Part shown: positions 1 through 13,453 of the stretch, piece after piece | Layout: each line of letters starts with the position of its first letter | Numbering within the stretch: the stretch's first letter is position 1 | NCBI GenBank assembly: GCA_963556145.1 | Contig: OY744462.1 | Coordinates: 7,192,001-7,256,000, forward strand | Length of the DNA: 64,000 bases | Origin: Hygrocybe punicea | Lineage: Eukaryota > Basidiomycota > Agaricomycetes > Agaricales > Hygrophoraceae | Direction of reading: 5' to 3' | Notes under the pieces: model-generated | The model's input: the letters and a program-made list of their open reading frames with translations, nothing else | The model's database searches: none | What the model was told of the DNA's origin: nothing | Made by a program: the position numbers and the translations under genes

Positions 1-14
1 AAAACATCCAGCCT

Positions 15-1885
15 ATGCTAGTGCCTAATGGCAGTCTACGTTTCGATGCTACTTCCTTTCTCTCCACTAGTTCACCTGACGATGTAAGGGATTCTCCACG
101 AAAAAAACGCAAGACGCACTTCCTAGCCAAATGGCAGGCTGCTGTCGATAAGATGAAGGAGGAGCACGAAATCGACAACGATGGGCTCCCGAGTGTTGGG
201 CTGGCTTACAGCACAAGCCTTTACGGCTCCTTCTCAAAGGCGAGTGACCCGGATCTCGCCAAAAAGGTCGCCAAGGGGAAAGGGAAGGCGAAGGCGAAGA
301 AATCTTCCGCCATTTTCGATGATATCGATGTCATCGACCGTTGGTCCCCTCCCCTTCTGGATCAAACCTTGGTGATACCAGGAGAACTCGTTTTCGCACG
401 TGAGCCGAAGGGGACGTTTTATTGGCCTGCAAGGCTGGAGGCGTATATCGCTCCCACAAAGCCCACAGAAAAACCCAAGTTTAAAGTACGTTACCTTGAT
501 GAGACGGAACATACCGTATCTAGAGAACTATTCTTCACATCCGACGACGATGGATTCTCGGTTTGCAAGGTATGTTGCAGATCACGATTGACAACATGGT
601 GAGGATGATGACCTTGACTTGTTTCTGCAGCTGGGATCATGGGAGAGTTCGTACAAGGATGTGGTGAATGACAAAGACGACATGACAGATGATGGCCAAA
701 TGCAAGACGTGGAGCGTCCTCCTAGTCCCATTCCATTGATCCCAGCTCCTATCCAATTTGGTGACCTTACTATGGCGGAGCAGTTCGCGTACACGAAACC
801 TGTGCTCATAGCGATACTCAATGGCAAATACCTACCTGCCAAAGAGCGCCACGATGACTTCATCAGGGGAGGCGGGGCGAGAAAGCGTGTCACGGATACT
901 GCGTGTGCACGTGGTGTGATCGTACCCGAGGACGTCGATAAATTACAGGAACATTTAATGTGGTGGGCCCTGCGCCAGGAGCGACGAGCGAGGAGGATCG
1001 ACAACGAGGGAGAGGATGTGTTCGGGGCTTACGCTCCTATACTTGAAGGACCCTCTGTGAACAAAGTTGAAGTGCTTGGCAAGCGTGCAGAATCTGTGAG
1101 TCATGTACGGTGTCTGACGGCGATATTTTTGAAACTGGATTGCAGACGACTGCAACTGTGGGGTATGGCGACCTCGATGGCTCACTTTCACCACTTTCTT
1201 CTGTAGAGGAGGTCGGAATTTCCTGTTTCGGAGCCATTACACTTCACTGATCTTCGCTATAGGCGATCCCTTCCCCCTCATCTCTCACCACAGATCCTGG
1301 ACCTCCAGAGGTGTGCCTCCTGTCGGTATCTCGTGAAGACGCGTCTCACAGCTTTTATAGTCTGGGCCGCCTTCGTCTCTGCCAAAGCGCTCAGATTCCA
1401 GCCAGGTGGAGAATACTCTTCCAACTTGCTCTCAAGATCTGACCTAGTTCTACCTGACCAGGTACTAGAAGGGGCCACATCCGATGCTCATGCCGCAACC
1501 TCTGTTCACCCACCTCGTCAAAAGGGCTGTGAACCATACGAAACACTCTCTGGTGTAGAGAAAATTGAGGTGAGTGCTGGCTTCTCGCGGACCTTTCATT
1601 GATGAATGACTATCATTCCCTCAATAGTACTGCTCGAACGTCTTACTTCCCGAAGCCATTCTGCAGATATTGTTGTGGCGATCGGCGGCACGACAATCTC
1701 TGGAGTTGCTCGATCTAAAGGAGGAGGCCCGGCTGCACGATCTCGGCGCACAGAAGGCCCAAGAAACGGACTGGGTTCACGATGCCATGAGGCTAAGAGA
1801 AGCGAAGCTGCGCAGCCAGAAAAAGCAGTCGCATTCTGTTTCGAAAACGCCTGGAGGTACAAGGTCTCGTCCAGTCTGGCGATGA
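15..1885 (+). CDS. PWWP/Tudor-like domain protein, 5' partial, multi-exon
   Basis: Exon 1 (15-569) and exon 2 (631-1095) join in phase across an intron with GTATGT donor and TGCAG acceptor (570-630). The next intron is 1096-1145. Exon 1 has a basic nuclear-localisation-like patch near residues 26-32 (PRKKRK) and, at about residues 117-180, a PWWP/Tudor-like beta-barrel segment (PGELVFAR, FYWPARLE, VRYLDETEH), a chromatin-reader fold. The last intron (1570-1627) joins VEKIE to a charged C-terminal exon (1628-1885) containing VLLPEAILQILLWR, the kind of tail I recall in basidiomycete PWWP proteins. Exon borders between 1146 and about 1290 are not resolved; an acceptor at 1291 gives an open frame to 1569. 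The frame is open to the window edge, so the true start may lie upstream. Chromatin binding is inferred from the fold only. Confidence 0.6.
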
Positions 1886-2458
1886 GAACTAACTTTGGGG
1901 AGTTCATCAAGTCCATTGTTTTGCTCTCTGCTATTATGCTATTTAAACCAAGTTTTCCGATTTATGGGACATACAAATATCTCTGCTGAATCAGACTGTA
2001 CAGTATTCCACACCGATTACACAGTGCCAGCCCTTGACGTGAGTGACCTTCACATGAGTTACGGCTGAAAATTCAGGATCTTGAACAAGGCGTGAGAGTG
2101 TTCACACAGGCTCGACGTCGCAGCTATGTGAAAGGTCATTTCAGTTTCATATCCACCATCATTTACTGATGGTAACTTGCGGCGGGAGTAACGGACTATT
2201 CTAAGAGCTTGTAAGTTCATGTCCTGTGTCCTGGTAACCCACGATAGTCCATTATCGTGAAGGGTTGGCTGAGAGAATACATGTCATCACGCGTTCTGGG
2301 GAGTCGCGGCCGCAGAACTCATAAATTAACCAATCCATATGCATAGTTCTATAACCAGTAGAGATAAGTCCAAGCAGGATTTTATTTATTTATTATTTAT
2401 TTATCCATAGGTGTATCTCTCACGTGATAAGACAACCCACGTCGATTCCACGACCGAT
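1886..2458. other. Intergenic, no gene seen
   Basis: No supported gene. A short TTTA-rich tract lies at about 2379-2405, just before the apyrase start, and may be part of its upstream region. Confidence 0.5.
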
Positions 2459-4707
2459 ATGCCTCCTCCAACTGCGTCGGACCGGTGGCTGGCGGGGCGT
2501 CGGTTTGGCATTGTCATCGACGCTGGTTCGTCAGGTTCCAGACTCCAAATTTACAGCTGGAAGGATCCACGGATAACATCGGTGGATGATGTTGGTTCCT
2601 TACCGCAAGTTGAAAAGGGAGCCAGAGAGGGCGAAGAATGGTTTAAAAAAGTCGAGCCTGGTACATTTCCAAGTCATGCGCAAATATTTTTGCCTTATGG
2701 AATTATCTAGGTCTGTCGACTTTTGCTGAGGACCCAGAACACGTTCCGAGATACCTCGCTCCCTTACTCGAGTATGCGCGCTCGCATGTCCCACCATCCC
2801 TTCAACCCGAGACACCACTATTCCTCCTCGCCACCGCTGGTATGCGACTATTAACTCCGATCCAACAAAGCGAGGTCCTTTTGCAGACCTGTAAATTTCT
2901 CAAATTTCATTCCAATTTTCGTATTGACCAGCGTTCTCGTACTGGACCTTGTGGATCGAGTGTACGCATAATTACGGGCGAAGAGGAAGGCCTATTTGGA
3001 TGGATTGCTGTTAATTATCTTATGGACGGATTTACAACTAGCTCTGGTCTTGGTCGGACGACATATGGGTTTTTGGATATGGGTGGTGCTTCCACCCAGA
3101 TTGCCTTCGAGCCAAGTGAAGAGGACCGCAAAAAGACGCCGAATCTCATCAACGTTCGATTAAGACGTTTGGGTGGCGAAGAAATACAGCATCAAGTTTT
3201 TGTCACTACTTGGTTGGGTTACGGGACTAACCAGGCGAGGCAGCGATATGTCGGACAAGCCATTGACCAATTTGAACTTACTCGTCCGAATGGTTCACCT
3301 CATGGGGCCTCTACGACAGAAGTTATACACGACCCTTGTCTCCCTAAGGATCTCAAGCTCGTCGAATCTCCACAGCACTCCGGGTCGTCACACAATAGCA
3401 AGGAGCACACGCTTGTTGGTACAGGTTCCTTTGAAGAATGTCTTCGGAGAACATCTACACTCTTGAACAAGGATGCTCCCTGCCCAGACTCGCCATGTTT
3501 ATTCAACGGGGTGCACGTCCCACCGATAGATTTCTCCGTCTCTCATTTCATTGGTGTCTCCGAGTACTGGTACTCCTCGGAGCATGTTTTTGGACTGGGA
3601 GGGCCATACGATTTCGTGCAGTATGAGCGCGCCGCATCCGCATACTGTGCGCGTGATTGGACGGACCTCGTCAAGGAGCACGAAGAGTCTAGACGGCTTC
3701 GACAAGTGGTGAAGTCGGGCAAGTGGGGTGATCGAGTGGGGCTTTCGCGATTGCAGATGCAGTGTTTCAAAGCCGCTTGGATTACCAACGTTCTGCACGA
3801 TGGTATCGGGATGCCGAGAATCGTCGATCCGGGCGGGAATCTATCAACGAGCGGGGATAAGGTTGCAGAGCAGGCGGAGACCAAAGGTCTCGGGAGGCCC
3901 AGATTTCAGTCTCTCGATGCTGTTGGAGATATCGCTATTAGCTGGACGCTGGGCAAAATGGTACTGGAGGCCAGCAAGGAGGTACCTCTACTTTCCAAGG
4001 GTGATCGGCCTCTTGTCGACCCTCTCGATGATATCCCAGATGATGTGGACTCTCCCATACGGCCCATACGGCCTCCATTCCTGGACATCGAGGCGATAGA
4101 GGACCGCATATCACACCACCTGCCATCCTTATCCAGAACCTCTCTAGGTTTCTCCCCTCTCCTCGTCCTTTTTTATGGGATCGTTATTTGCGCAGTCGTC
4201 ACAATAGCGTATCGCGTTCGCCGTTCCCTGCGAGCCTCGTGCCGTCGGAGCATACGGGACGCACTTAAACGTGATATTATCACAGAGGTGTATTCGATGG
4301 AAGAAGGCAAAGCCGTCAATGGGGGCTTCAACGCTTCTCCATCATCTACACGACGGTGGTTGTACCCCATCCAACGACTCTTCGCCTCTTCTCGTCCGCG
4401 CCTTCCGCCTTTGAAAACCCCCGCTGGCCCAGTCAGGCGCAATTCTCCGACACGATCGAACTCCTTCCCGAGCATGCAGTATCATAATGGATATGCCCAC
4501 TCGACTACCAGTACACGCTCATCCTCCCCATCACCTGCAGTTCACGGCGGCGACGACGTCATGTCCCGCAGTATCCCCTCCCCTATCCGCTCTCGCAACT
4601 CATCCCAGCTGAACCTTACGACTCTTATGCCACGGCAACCGACTGCGCTGTCACGAGCTAACAGCACTATGAATGCTCCTAGCTTAACATCGCTGCGGGA
4701 TGATTAG
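2459..4707 (+). CDS. GDA1/CD39 nucleoside phosphatase (apyrase, Ynd1-like)
   Basis: Predicted Golgi or endomembrane apyrase that hydrolyses nucleoside tri/diphosphates, removing nucleotide by-products of glycosylation. Two exons: 2459-2660 and 2711-4707, intron 2661-2710, giving 732 residues. The apyrase conserved regions appear in order: IDAGSSGSRL (ACR1), LFLLATAGMR (ACR2), IITGEEEGLFGWI (ACR3), FLDMGGASTQIAFEP (ACR4), then a late Gly-rich region. A single hydrophobic segment at about residues 540-565 is followed by a basic/Ser-rich tail, matching the type-I anchor and long cytosolic tail of yeast Ynd1 rather than Gda1. The start at 2459 was chosen because it is the ATG nearest the conserved domain; the frame is open to 2411. 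The gene looks intact. Confidence 0.9.
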
Positions 4708-5086
4708 TCTATGGTTCTTTTCCGAGCCCTATAACCTCCTGGCCATGGGTCCTTGCGCATCGATCACTTTGAAAAAAATATCTGGTGGCGCCGATCTCCC
4801 ATAATCTGCCGTCTCATCGAGCCAAGGTCACATCCCGGGTGGGCACATATGCTTTTATCTTGCACACGCGGAGCAGCGTGGTCAGACTTTGCGAGGGGTT
4901 GACATATCTTACGTACACTTTGACCTTTGACTTGTGGAATTGTAGTGTCAGTATATTAGATATTATTATAATTACTAGTGGGTTTTACTGGTGCAGGTAC
5001 TGATTGAAACACCGCTCCGGCCCGCGCATGAAAATGGCTAACAGTAAATACACTGTGACTGTTAGCAGTACTTTTTTTCATCTGAC
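4708..5086. other. Intergenic between apyrase and ELP3
   Basis: No gene recognised; presumably the 3' flank of the apyrase and the promoter of ELP3. Confidence 0.4.
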
Positions 5087-7325
<2,239 letters not shown>

Positions 7326-7381
7326 GTATAAATCCAGGTAGTATTACCAGTTGTAATACAGTATATCATTATATATGTTCT

Positions 7382-8509
7382 TTACTGCTCACCCAATACC
7401 AACGTATGAAAATTGGGAAAGACAAGTTCCTCCTCGACAGTTTTCCGTATCACGTCCTGTATGAACCGTTCAACACGGGTGACGTTCTTCAACACATGCT
7501 TGTCTGCCTGACCGATCTCGCTCTCAATGTAGATGGATGGTAATAAACGCTGGCCAACAGGGAGCGGTTTTGGGGGGCGAGGAGGCAAACCTGGCGCAGG
7601 CAAATCGTCGTCAAGCTCCGGAGGCGTACTGCTTGCGGAATCGCGTTTCGAGCGGTCACCAGCAGGGCCGTATGGATCGAGGTTATCGAGGATACAGATG
7701 TGCACGCGGTGACGTTCGCCCTCATACGCCACGGCCAATTCGCCAGTGAACAGCAAGCCGGTGACGGAGAGCTTGATAGGCAGCGACATGAACATGTGTG
7801 AGGGGTAGTTAATCAAGAGGGAGGTAGTCAGGGTGATGCGAAGGTTGGAATGCCAGTTGATGTGCAAGTGCAGTTGGAGGTTTGGACGTGGGTCGGATGA
7901 CTGGTTCGGGAGTCCGGCTGGTGCTGGCTCAGACGGCGTTTGTGGTGGGTTAGTGTAGGCGCTGTGAGTGGATTGGTTGTTTACCAGTGATTCCCGAGGG
8001 TCGAGTTGTGGGTGTAAAGGTATCGAGAAGGGTGTCGATGGGGTTGGGCAGCGGATGTGAGGGACCGATCTAAAATCCGGCATACTCATGCTACCACTCC
8101 ATACAGCACGGGGTGCGTGCAGAGTTGGTAACGACGCGAACATGTCGGTGGGGCTGCGGCCGTACCGGACGTGTGGAGGGAGGTGGTGATATGCGAGTCC
8201 TCCCTCCATCCTGGTGGCTGCCCTCCTGGATACCCATTCGAACCCGTCGTTGTCATCGTCTGGGCCTTCTGTCGCCTTGACTGGTTCTCGTTCCGAGTCT
8301 GAGTCGTCGTCTTCGAGGAAATCGCGATAGATGTCGCGGAGGTCGACGAGCTCAACATCTGGAGCGACTGAGCCGAATTCTAAGGATGTTACCTCGACTG
8401 GACCTACGAACGACGGCCGTGTGGTGTTTTCTAGTTGCCTGTTGAGAACGTGGACGAGGTGAGAGGCGAGGGAGGAGTCCAGTTTACTCCAATCCAGGTC
8501 AATCGACAT
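7382..8509 (-). CDS. MDM12: ERMES subunit Mdm12 (SMP-domain lipid transfer protein)
   Basis: Cytosolic subunit of the ER-mitochondria encounter structure; with Mmm1 and Mdm34 it transfers phospholipids through tubular SMP domains. The protein starts MSIDLDWSKL and continues with PSFVGPVEVTSLEFG and DVELVDLRDIYRDF, the classic Mdm12 N-terminus. A Ser/Pro-rich acidic insert follows (about residues 70-210), then the SMP core (LQLHLHINWHSNLRITL, PIKLSVTGLLFTGELAVAY) and a C-terminal segment ending VFPNFHTLVL. It is 375 residues, single exon, in the family size range. A GTG 13 codons upstream is open, but MSIDLDW is the conserved start. Converges on ELP3. A truncated relative lies at 10305-10563. 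Confidence 0.94.
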   Translation of the reverse strand: MSIDLDWSKLDSSLASHLVHVLNRQLENTTRPSFVGPVEVTSLEFGSVAPDVELVDLRDIYRDFLEDDDSDSEREPVKATEGPDDDNDGFEWVSRRAATRMEGGLAYHHLPPHVRYGRSPTDMFASLPTLHAPRAVWSGSMSMPDFRSVPHIRCPTPSTPFSIPLHPQLDPRESLVNNQSTHSAYTNPPQTPSEPAPAGLPNQSSDPRPNLQLHLHINWHSNLRITLTTSLLINYPSHMFMSLPIKLSVTGLLFTGELAVAYEGERHRVHICILDNLDPYGPAGDRSKRDSASSTPPELDDDLPAPGLPPRPPKPLPVGQRLLPSIYIESEIGQADKHVLKNVTRVERFIQDVIRKTVEEELVFPNFHTLVLGEQ

Positions 8510-9512
8510 CGCAAGTCTCGTGAGCCCCCGCAACGCTTGTCTGTCCACTGGCAGCCATTCATTTTATCGTACTCTCATCATCAACCTGCGGCCGTTTACT
8601 GTAACCTCACCGAACTCGTGAAGCGTTCTCAACGTTCACAAACTGTCGCATTCAAACTCGCAAGATATCTGCTGCTGCTCTTGGTTTTCTAAACGACTTT
8701 GCGTGGGTATCTATACTCGGACGTCTACTTGTCCCCTGAAGCACAGACCTTTTAGGCAGTAGATGAGGGCCAGTCTAATAACCAGGATCTTTGTAAGTCT
8801 GGTGTATTGTGCAGAAGTGTCCGGACAATGACAAGAACTGGCGTATATCATTATAGCTGGGTACGAAAGGGACGGCGGTGGCTGGCTTGCACGAAACTAA
8901 CGAGGCCTGATAGTATAGGGCATACTACCAAGGGTTTCCGGGTCGCCACCTAGTACCACCGATTTTTCGTTGATCCCTCATCCAAACCTCATGTGTTGAT
9001 TTTTAGCGAAATCTTAGCCTCACCGTGATGTCGTTCTTTAGGCAATACATCTGAACTGGACGTTATCAAGAATACCGATGAGCTCAAGAACAATGTCGAA
9101 CTTCGCGTGGATAAGGCTGCATCTCCCCCGATTTTCCGATAAAGTAAGTTATTGTCTCTGTCAGTCTTTGGGTGACCCTTGTGACACAGGCACCTCTGTC
9201 TACTTTCCCATCCTGGAAAGGGCACTGTATCACGCCGCTTCTTTAGCGGGTTCCTGTTGAGAAGCAGCAGGCGTTAATGTCAGTGGTACGCCGGGTTTCA
9301 ATGATGGTGCCCATACATCATGATTGTCTTGATTGACGGCAAATCTGCATGGCGGAGTTGCCTGCGTCAGCTGTCAGAATGACAGTCTCTGTCAGACAGA
9401 CTGACAGTGACGTAGCGTTCTGCGAGGTCCCAGGCACCTTAATAATAATGGACATTCAAGTACCAGTACTTGCGGTGGATTGGGGAATCGCACCCTCTCA
9501 GCTTGACATACC
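8510..9512. other. Intergenic, about 1 kb, no gene seen
   Basis: Shared upstream region of MDM12 (leftward) and the SnoaL-like gene (rightward). I find no conserved reading frame, repeat or RNA signature here. Confidence 0.4.
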
Positions 9513-9950
9513 ATGCGAGTCTTACCACCTCTCATCACCGCTCTCTCAGTTGCTCTATCCGCAGCTGGTATCTTCCAAAACCCCGTTGACATTGATTCGA
9601 TTCGGCGTACTCTCGCTCTCTACCCCCTCTCTCTCGATTACAAGGACTTCGACGGATTCAAGCTGGTCTTCACACCCGATGCGGTTGCCAACTATTCTCA
9701 GCCTCTCGGCGTCCTCCACGGGCTGTCTGAGATCCAGCAAACTCTCAGCGCAGCACTCGCCAACGTGAAGACTCAGCACTCCTTGACCACTCAGTATAAC
9801 AATCTCCTCAGTCTCAACAACGCGAACGCTACGACCTATGTAATCGCCACGCATTTTGGTGTTGGGGTTTACAATGGTCAGCTGCTGACGGCGTGGGCAA
9901 AGTACGACGACGCACTGAGTATGGATGAAGGATTTACGATCGACAAGTGA
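9513..9950 (+). CDS. Secreted SnoaL/NTF2-like domain protein
   Basis: 145 residues. An N-terminal signal peptide (hydrophobic residues 5-20, Ala-rich cleavage zone) is followed by a cone-shaped NTF2/SnoaL-like fold pattern: helix DIDSIRRTLALYPLSLDYKD, then FKLVFTPDAVANYS, a helix with LSEIQQTL, and a final sheet with ATTYVIATHFGVGVY and LLTAWAKYDD. Proteins of this class in fungi are small secreted or polyketide-cyclase-like enzymes of unknown substrate. The stop follows FTIDK. Just downstream (about 10000-10051) another frame reads GPVIGNVSIVNPQ then stop, resembling the usual family tail; no canonical intron I tried restores phase, so the 3' end may be frameshifted. Confidence 0.7.
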   Translation: MRVLPPLITALSVALSAAGIFQNPVDIDSIRRTLALYPLSLDYKDFDGFKLVFTPDAVANYSQPLGVLHGLSEIQQTLSAALANVKTQHSLTTQYNNLLSLNNANATTYVIATHFGVGVYNGQLLTAWAKYDDALSMDEGFTIDK

Positions 9951-10304
9951 CTTGCATGGTTCGATCAATACGTTTGGATTTATATTCAATCCGTTCACAA
10001 GATTTTGCAGGGTCCTGTCATTGGCAACGTTTCCATCGTGAATCCACAGTGAACTAATTGCCCCACCAGGGGGGCTGTCGGCATATTTTGTTGTTAATGG
10101 CCATGTGCCAGTGTATATTACTCCAAGTGTCATCCAAATTTCCACGTAACCTTTTTGAACTGATAATAATTCCAAGGCAGGAACTTCTGTATACCGTTGA
10201 GAAGATTTTGGTGTTACAATGTTGTTTCAAACCGCTGAGTGCCAAGCCAGTGAGCGGGGAGAAATGACACCGATGTGGCCGCGGTTGCGCCAATTCTGAG
10301 GTAC

Positions 10305-10563
10305 CTTGGGTCCTGGATACCCATTGGAACCGATCGTTATCATTCTGTACATTTTCTGGGTCTCTGTCCGAGTTTTCGTAATCGTTGTCTTCGAAGTCGC
10401 AGTAGAAGTCGTGGAGGTCGACGAACTCAACGACCGGAGTGAGTGGGTGTCTAAGGAGGTTACTTCAACTGGATCTATACGAATGAGGGCCATCTAGTTG
10501 CCTGTTGAGAAGGCGGATAAGGTGAAGGGGTGAGGCACGATACCAATCCAGGTCAATCCACAT
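10305..10563 (-). pseudogene. Truncated, decayed duplicate of the MDM12 5' end
   Basis: On the minus strand the sequence reads MWIDLDW, then LNRQL, VEFVDLHDFYCDF and QWVSR, paralleling MDM12 residues 1 to about 100 (MSIDLDW, LNRQL, VELVDLRDIYRDF, EWVSR). Nucleotide similarity to about 8215-8509 is obvious by eye, with small indels and at least one in-frame stop. Similarity ends near 10305. Non-functional. Confidence 0.85.
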
Positions 10564-10705
10564 CAGCCGTGAACGCATGAACACTAGCCAGCTATAAGAA
10601 ACTGTCGAGCTCTGCCTTATTGGCAAGTACTATAATACTCCTTGGGAGGACAACACCGTCTGCCACGCAGAAACTTGGAAACCTCAGACAGTATGTGCAA
10701 GTTGA

Positions 10706-10885
10706 ACGCTCACTGAAATCTGACCTATATGATTCTATAAAGAGTTACAGCTGTTTTCATAAACATGTGGAAACTGAGAAAAAAGTCAAGTGTGGATTTT
10801 TCATGTATTAGGAAAATATAAGGACTTGACAGAATTTTATGTGTTATCTCATGACATACTGGGTGACTTCCTGCAGCATTTATAA
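10706..10885 (+). repeat. Dispersed repeat, copy 1 (empty site)
   Basis: The sequence around TCATAAACATGTGGAAACTG to TTCCTGCAGCATTT recurs in reverse complement at about 42335-43050. There it is interrupted by a 554-bp foldback element, so this copy shows the uninterrupted target (GTGACTTCC side joined directly to ATGACATACT). Confidence 0.8.
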
Positions 10886-11915
10886 ATGATTTATGTGAAA
10901 ACATTTCGTTTCTGACGGCACAGCCACGTTTAAATGTTAAGTGTTTATTCAAAATACTAAACCGTAGCACCAAAGAATAATAAATATATTCAATGATGGC
11001 CTCATCCGATGAAGCAATATTCATCAAAAGCAATCTTGCTGAAGAAGAAGCTGATGACAAGCAAGAGCAGATAGTGCTTGCCTTTGTGACCGTATTGGCT
11101 GGCATCAAATTGTCTTGACTGCAATGTGCAGAACAATGAAACCATAGTCACCTATACCTCACTCGTCCACAATTACTCCCAAATCCCAGGATCAACACAC
11201 CCTGGCAGCAACTGCATGCTAGTCGAAATGATCGGGCATTCATTACAACCATGGGTTTTGATGTTGCAACTTTCAACAGCATACTGGCAGCTGGATTTGG
11301 GCAGCGATGGTACGAGAGCCCAATTCCCCATTACAATGTGAATGTTGAAGGGTGTTCACATCCTGGTTGGTGATCACTAAGTGCTGAAGGAGCCCTTCTA
11401 CATTATATCAACTCTACCATCCTCGAAGTCAATCTGCAAGAGATCTTCGCATTGGTCCCATTCACAGTCTCGTGGTACATAACATTTAGCCTCAAAATCC
11501 TCCTTGAAGTACTTCAATCCATGCCCGATGCTAGTATTCAGTGGCCTAAACACTGTACCAACGACCATCCATCTCAATCCGAGTTTTTCCAGCTCAATAT
11601 CATCATCCACAAGTGACACCCACTCTTGACAGGAGCTTTTGCAAGCATTGATGGTTTGAAGTTTCCCATTCAGATTTCGAGTGATGAGGACATCAAGAAT
11701 GCAACTTACAATGCATGGTTATCCAGTCACTTCATTTCTTCTGTTTTGGTATTTTCTCCTGATGGTACATATGCATTGCAATCTAAGTCTATTACTAGCT
11801 AACTTGTGTGGCATCAGGGACCATCATTGCTGCGAACTTGAATGCCCCTGGCAGTTGGCATGACTCTCGTGTTGTGAAACTGATCTATAAAAAGCTTCTC
11901 AATCACACCCCCAAT

Positions 11916-13000
11916 GGCCATCAGGAAAACGTGGAGACACAGGGATTTCCAGACAGATCTTATCAACAGATAGCTGACTGATATCATGTGATCTAGTGAT
12001 ATATAAGCTTATCACAATTTAGAACTCTGATAACAATATTTTCATACTATTCCTGTAGCTATCACATTGATATTTTAAGATAAAGTCATGTAATTCTGAT
12101 AACAATATTGTCACACTATTCCTGTAGCTATCACATTGATATTTTAAGATAAAGTCATGTAATTCTGATAACAATATTGTCATGCTATTCCTGTAGCTAT
12201 CACATTGATATTTTAAGATAAAGTCATGTAATTCTGATAAGAATATTGTCACACTATTCCTGTAGCTATCACACTGATATTCTAAGATCATGTCATGTAA
12301 TTCTGATGTTAAGATGGTGAATTCTTCTCAGAGGTATTGCAAGACTGGAATCATTTTGTATGTGGTGATATATTAAAATCTATGCATGGTCACACTGTTA
12401 AGATTTGGCATTCCATTGGCAAGTAACTATCTTTCTTGTACCTGGAGTCTGTATAAATATGTACACATATGTTGGCACTATTTGGCTGCACACCTGTGGG
12501 TTGAACAAAATACAAAATCTTGTTCATGTCTCAATTTTTCATCCTTACACTTATATTAGGCATTCAAACTGGACAATAAGACAATAAGTGAGATAAGATA
12601 AACTTTCAAGACCTTGAGATAAGATTAGATAAAATTAATTCTAAGACCTTAAGATAACATCAGATAAATTCCAAGAAGATTTAACATGAGACCATTATAA
12701 GATAAGTGAATGAGAAAGACAATGGTTAAAAGGCAGAATTTTTTCCCCTCCTATTACTCAATAACAGATATTCTAATATCATTGGTTACCAATGAATACC
12801 AGAATTATTGGTCAAGACATTGTTGGCAACTAATGCTACATTGACATCAATATGCTTGATGTGATGTATTTTCATCTAGGTAACCATAAATTATCTGAGT
12901 TGACCTGGCTGTCATCATAGTGATACTGGATGTTACTTATGATGTATCAGATCAGGTCTTATAAGACTTTCTCATTTCATGTTCAATTTCCTGATGCGCC
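11916..13000. mobile_element. 1085-bp insertion in the Harbinger-like transposase
   Basis: Removing 11916-13000 plus one AT brings PNG and GYYLVAD of the transposase back into one frame. The left end reads GGCCATCAGGAAAAC and the right end, in reverse complement, GGCGCATCAGGAAATTG: imperfect TIRs of about 14 bp. A 2-bp AT duplication is possible but could be chance. The interior is AT-rich and holds four 69-bp tandem repeats and AGATAAGAT-rich degenerate repeats (about 12590-12710). No gene. A large intron is unlikely because there is no consensus GT donor at the left border. Confidence 0.7.
12029..12304. repeat. Tandem repeat, 69 bp x 4
   Basis: Four near-identical units starting GATAACAATATT and ending TCATGTAATTCT at 12029, 12098, 12167 and 12236. 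Because 69 is a multiple of 3, the minus strand stays open and would encode a 23-residue repeat, but nothing else suggests coding. Confidence 0.9.
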
Positions 13001-13453
13001 ATGGCTACTACCTTGTCGCCGACACGGCATTCCCCCATGGTATGGACTCAATTCTTGGCAGGATTCATGCACAAATCACAGCAGGGCAATCTCTAGTGGG
13101 AACTCAGGGGGCAATAGAAGATGCTCTTGCCTTTGATTGGCAACTATTGTCATATAGGCAAACTGCAGAGTGGGGAAATTGTGGACTACAAGGGTCATTT
13201 GGGCAGCTACATGTGCCACTGGAAGTGTCATTTTCAGATCGCCGTGGAGACCTTCTAGAGAGTTGTGTGCACAGGTTTTGCCTATGATGTCGAAGGGTGG
13301 GACTTAACCAAATTCAAATCAGTATATATGCCTCAATGACAGGCTGCTGTGATGCATACTTGGGTGTGGGATTCATTTGAGAACATGTTATTTTTGGAGC
13401 AGAGGAAAAATTATTGTGTTGCTCGTTTTCATACTGTAGCCATATATGAGTGA

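Larger units (their letters stand above)
10994..13453 (+). pseudogene. PIF/Harbinger-like DDE transposase (DDE_Tnp_4), decayed and split
   Basis: Starts MASSDEAIF at 10994. Recognisable blocks follow in order: LTRPQLLPNPR; FITTMGFDVATFNSILAAGF; LLHYINSTILEV; GAFASIDGLKFPIQISSDED (first catalytic region); NAWLSSHFISSVLVFSPDG; an intron of about 50 nt; NAPGSWHDSRVVKLIYKKL. The frame then breaks at HTPNG and resumes about 1.08 kb later at GYYLVADTAFPHGMD, followed by RQTAEWGNCGLQGSFGQL and a tail ending ARFHTVAIYE. This order matches basidiomycete nuclease/transposase proteins I know. Several in-frame stops and frameshifts (for example at 11119, 11371 and 11617) show it is dead even apart from the insertion at 11916-13000. 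Confidence 0.85.

Noticed and set aside
2881..2940. Possible intron (GTAAAT...GACCAG) in the apyrase gene
   Set aside because: The continuous reading (CKFLKFHSNFRID ... GPCGSSVRI) fits the family, so no intron is needed.
12019..12291. Open minus-strand frame of 90 codons over the 69-bp repeats
   Set aside because: Openness follows from a repeat length divisible by three; no start context or homologue.
12029..12304. CRISPR-like array
   Set aside because: Units are contiguous without variable spacers, and the genome is eukaryotic.
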